DNA from: Desulfobulbus sp.
GTDB lineage: Bacteria; Desulfobacterota; Desulfobulbia; Desulfobulbales; Desulfobulbaceae
Length of the DNA stretch: 5,899 nucleotides
Reading direction: 5' to 3'
NCBI GenBank assembly: GCA_011051825.1
Contig: DRKH01000246.1
Location: 1 to 5,899 of the forward strand
Part shown: piece after piece, positions 5,100 to 5,899 of the stretch
Layout of the letters: each line of letters opens with the position of its first letter
How positions within the stretch are numbered: the stretch's first letter is position 1
The notes under the pieces: model-generated
The model's input: only the letters and a program-made list of their open reading frames with translations
Databases searched by the model: none
Told to the model about the DNA's origin: nothing
Program-made: the position numbers and the translations under genes

Positions 5100-5899
5100 T
5101 TATTTTTCGGTGCCTATGGTCACCAGCGGTCGCAACGGCAGGCGGATTACAATAGAAGCCCCCGCCGCCTTCCGGTTGATCAGGAGAATGCTGCCGTTAT
5201 GGGCACGAATAATCTGACGGCAGACAGGCAGTCCCAGGCCGACCCCCTTTTTCTTGGTGGTGAAAAATTTTTTAAACACCAGCTTGAGGTCATTTTCGGC
5301 AACTCCGGGGCCAGTATCTGTTATCCGGATTTCAAAGCGCTCATTGTCGAGTGTGCGCACCGTGATGGTGATCTCTCCACCATCGGGCATGACCTCTTCA
5401 CTGTTGGCAATACAGTTGAGCAGGACCTGCTTCAACTGTTTGAAATCGGCATACGGAACCGGCGGGTGTTCTGGAAAGACAAGGTGAATCCGCACCTTTT
5501 TATTGTGGTCCTCGCATTGTCTCCATTTGGCGACCAGGTCAGTTGTTTCTTTTTTCAGGTCAACTTTACGAAAGCGGGGCGGTTTATTACGTGCCATGCC
5601 GAGCAGGTTGTTGATAACCAGGTTCAGATTATCCACCTCATCGACAATATAATGGAGCAAGTCCTGCCGCATTTTCGGGTTGCAATCGTCACTGGCCAGG
5701 AATTGGGCCGAGCTGCGGATAATTCCCAGGGGATTTTTAAGCTCATGAGCCAGTATTGCCGTCATCTCGCCAAGAGCCGCCATCTTTTCGGCCTGGACCA
5801 TTTTGTTGTACACCAGTTGCAACTGTTCTTTACTGTCGGAAAGGGTTTCGTAGTTCAACGCATTTTCAACGGCTATGGTCACCTGGTTAGCAAGTGTGC
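5100..5899 (-). CDS. Sensor histidine kinase, C-terminal part (5' end outside window)
   Basis: The reading frame stays open to the window edge. Upstream of an in-frame GTG (5880-5882) it reads TLANQ, and LANQVTIAVENA is the typical last helix of a GAF domain. The GTG is therefore internal and a sensory GAF region should lie off the window. Numbering from the valine at 5882, a coiled-coil linker (about 10-38) leads into the HisKA helix with the phosphorylated H46 (AHELKNP). The HATPase domain (about 145-250) has the N box with N156 and N160, G1 DTGPGV (189-194), FFTTK (206-210) and G2 GVGLGLPV (213-220). The N box reads NSEEVMPDGG where NAxxAMPxGG is usual, a mild deviation. No membrane segment is visible in this part. 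The kinase autophosphorylates H46 and should pass the phosphate to D53 of the regulator encoded 28 bases downstream. Confidence 0.95.
   Translation of the reverse strand, partial: TLANQVTIAVENALNYETLSDSKEQLQLVYNKMVQAEKMAALGEMTAILAHELKNPLGIIRSSAQFLASDDCNPKMRQDLLHYIVDEVDNLNLVINNLLGMARNKPPRFRKVDLKKETTDLVAKWRQCEDHNKKVRIHLVFPEHPPVPYADFKQLKQVLLNCIANSEEVMPDGGEITITVRTLDNERFEIRITDTGPGVAENDLKLVFKKFFTTKKKGVGLGLPVCRQIIRAHNGSILLINRKAAGASIVIRLPLRPLVTIGTEK

Noticed and set aside
5880..5882. GTG as the true start of the histidine kinase
   Set aside because: The frame continues upstream as TLANQ, completing a typical GAF-domain C-terminal helix, so this valine is internal.

Overview
The window looks like bacterial chromosome of moderate GC, with protein-coding arms around an 809-base non-coding gap. 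A GAF-type histidine kinase paired with an NtrC-family sigma-54 activator is common in Desulfobacterota (formerly deltaproteobacteria) and related Gram-negatives. The style of the unknown proteins fits that too, but no marker gene fixes the taxon, so this is only an inference.

Layout, left to right. (1) Bases 1-96 hold a weak terminator-like hairpin with a T-run and the leader of the first gene. (2) Bases 97-2235 (+) encode a 712-residue protein of unknown function. It has two tandem copies of a roughly 135-residue cysteine-containing domain and a beta-rich C-terminal half. (3) Bases 2236-3044 contain no credible gene. The first 520 bases are packed with inverted and direct repeats. The clearest is a 144-base fold-back element (2571-2714) with perfect 15-base terminal inverted repeats starting GTAA. 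Around it lie degenerate copies of its ends and three copies of a small palindrome. (4) Bases 3045-3656 (+) encode a 203-residue zinc peptidase of the M15 type (endolysin or D,D-/L,D-peptidase-like) with an N-terminal putative peptidoglycan-binding segment. (5) A short convergent gap with a possible terminator follows. (6) On the minus strand, a two-component operon runs leftward: the C-terminal part of a histidine kinase (5100-5899, 5' end outside the window), then 28 bases, then an NtrC-family response regulator (3731-5071).

How the parts work together. The kinase and regulator are almost certainly a cognate phosphorelay driving sigma-54-dependent promoters, but no convincing sigma-54 site is visible here, so the target is unknown. 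The M15 peptidase and the large two-repeat protein share a strand but are separated by the repeat-rich gap, so a functional link is only a possibility. The most unusual items are the uncharacterised two-repeat protein and the nested fold-back repeats between it and the peptidase. Nothing in the window amounts to a demonstrable new defence or mobile system.
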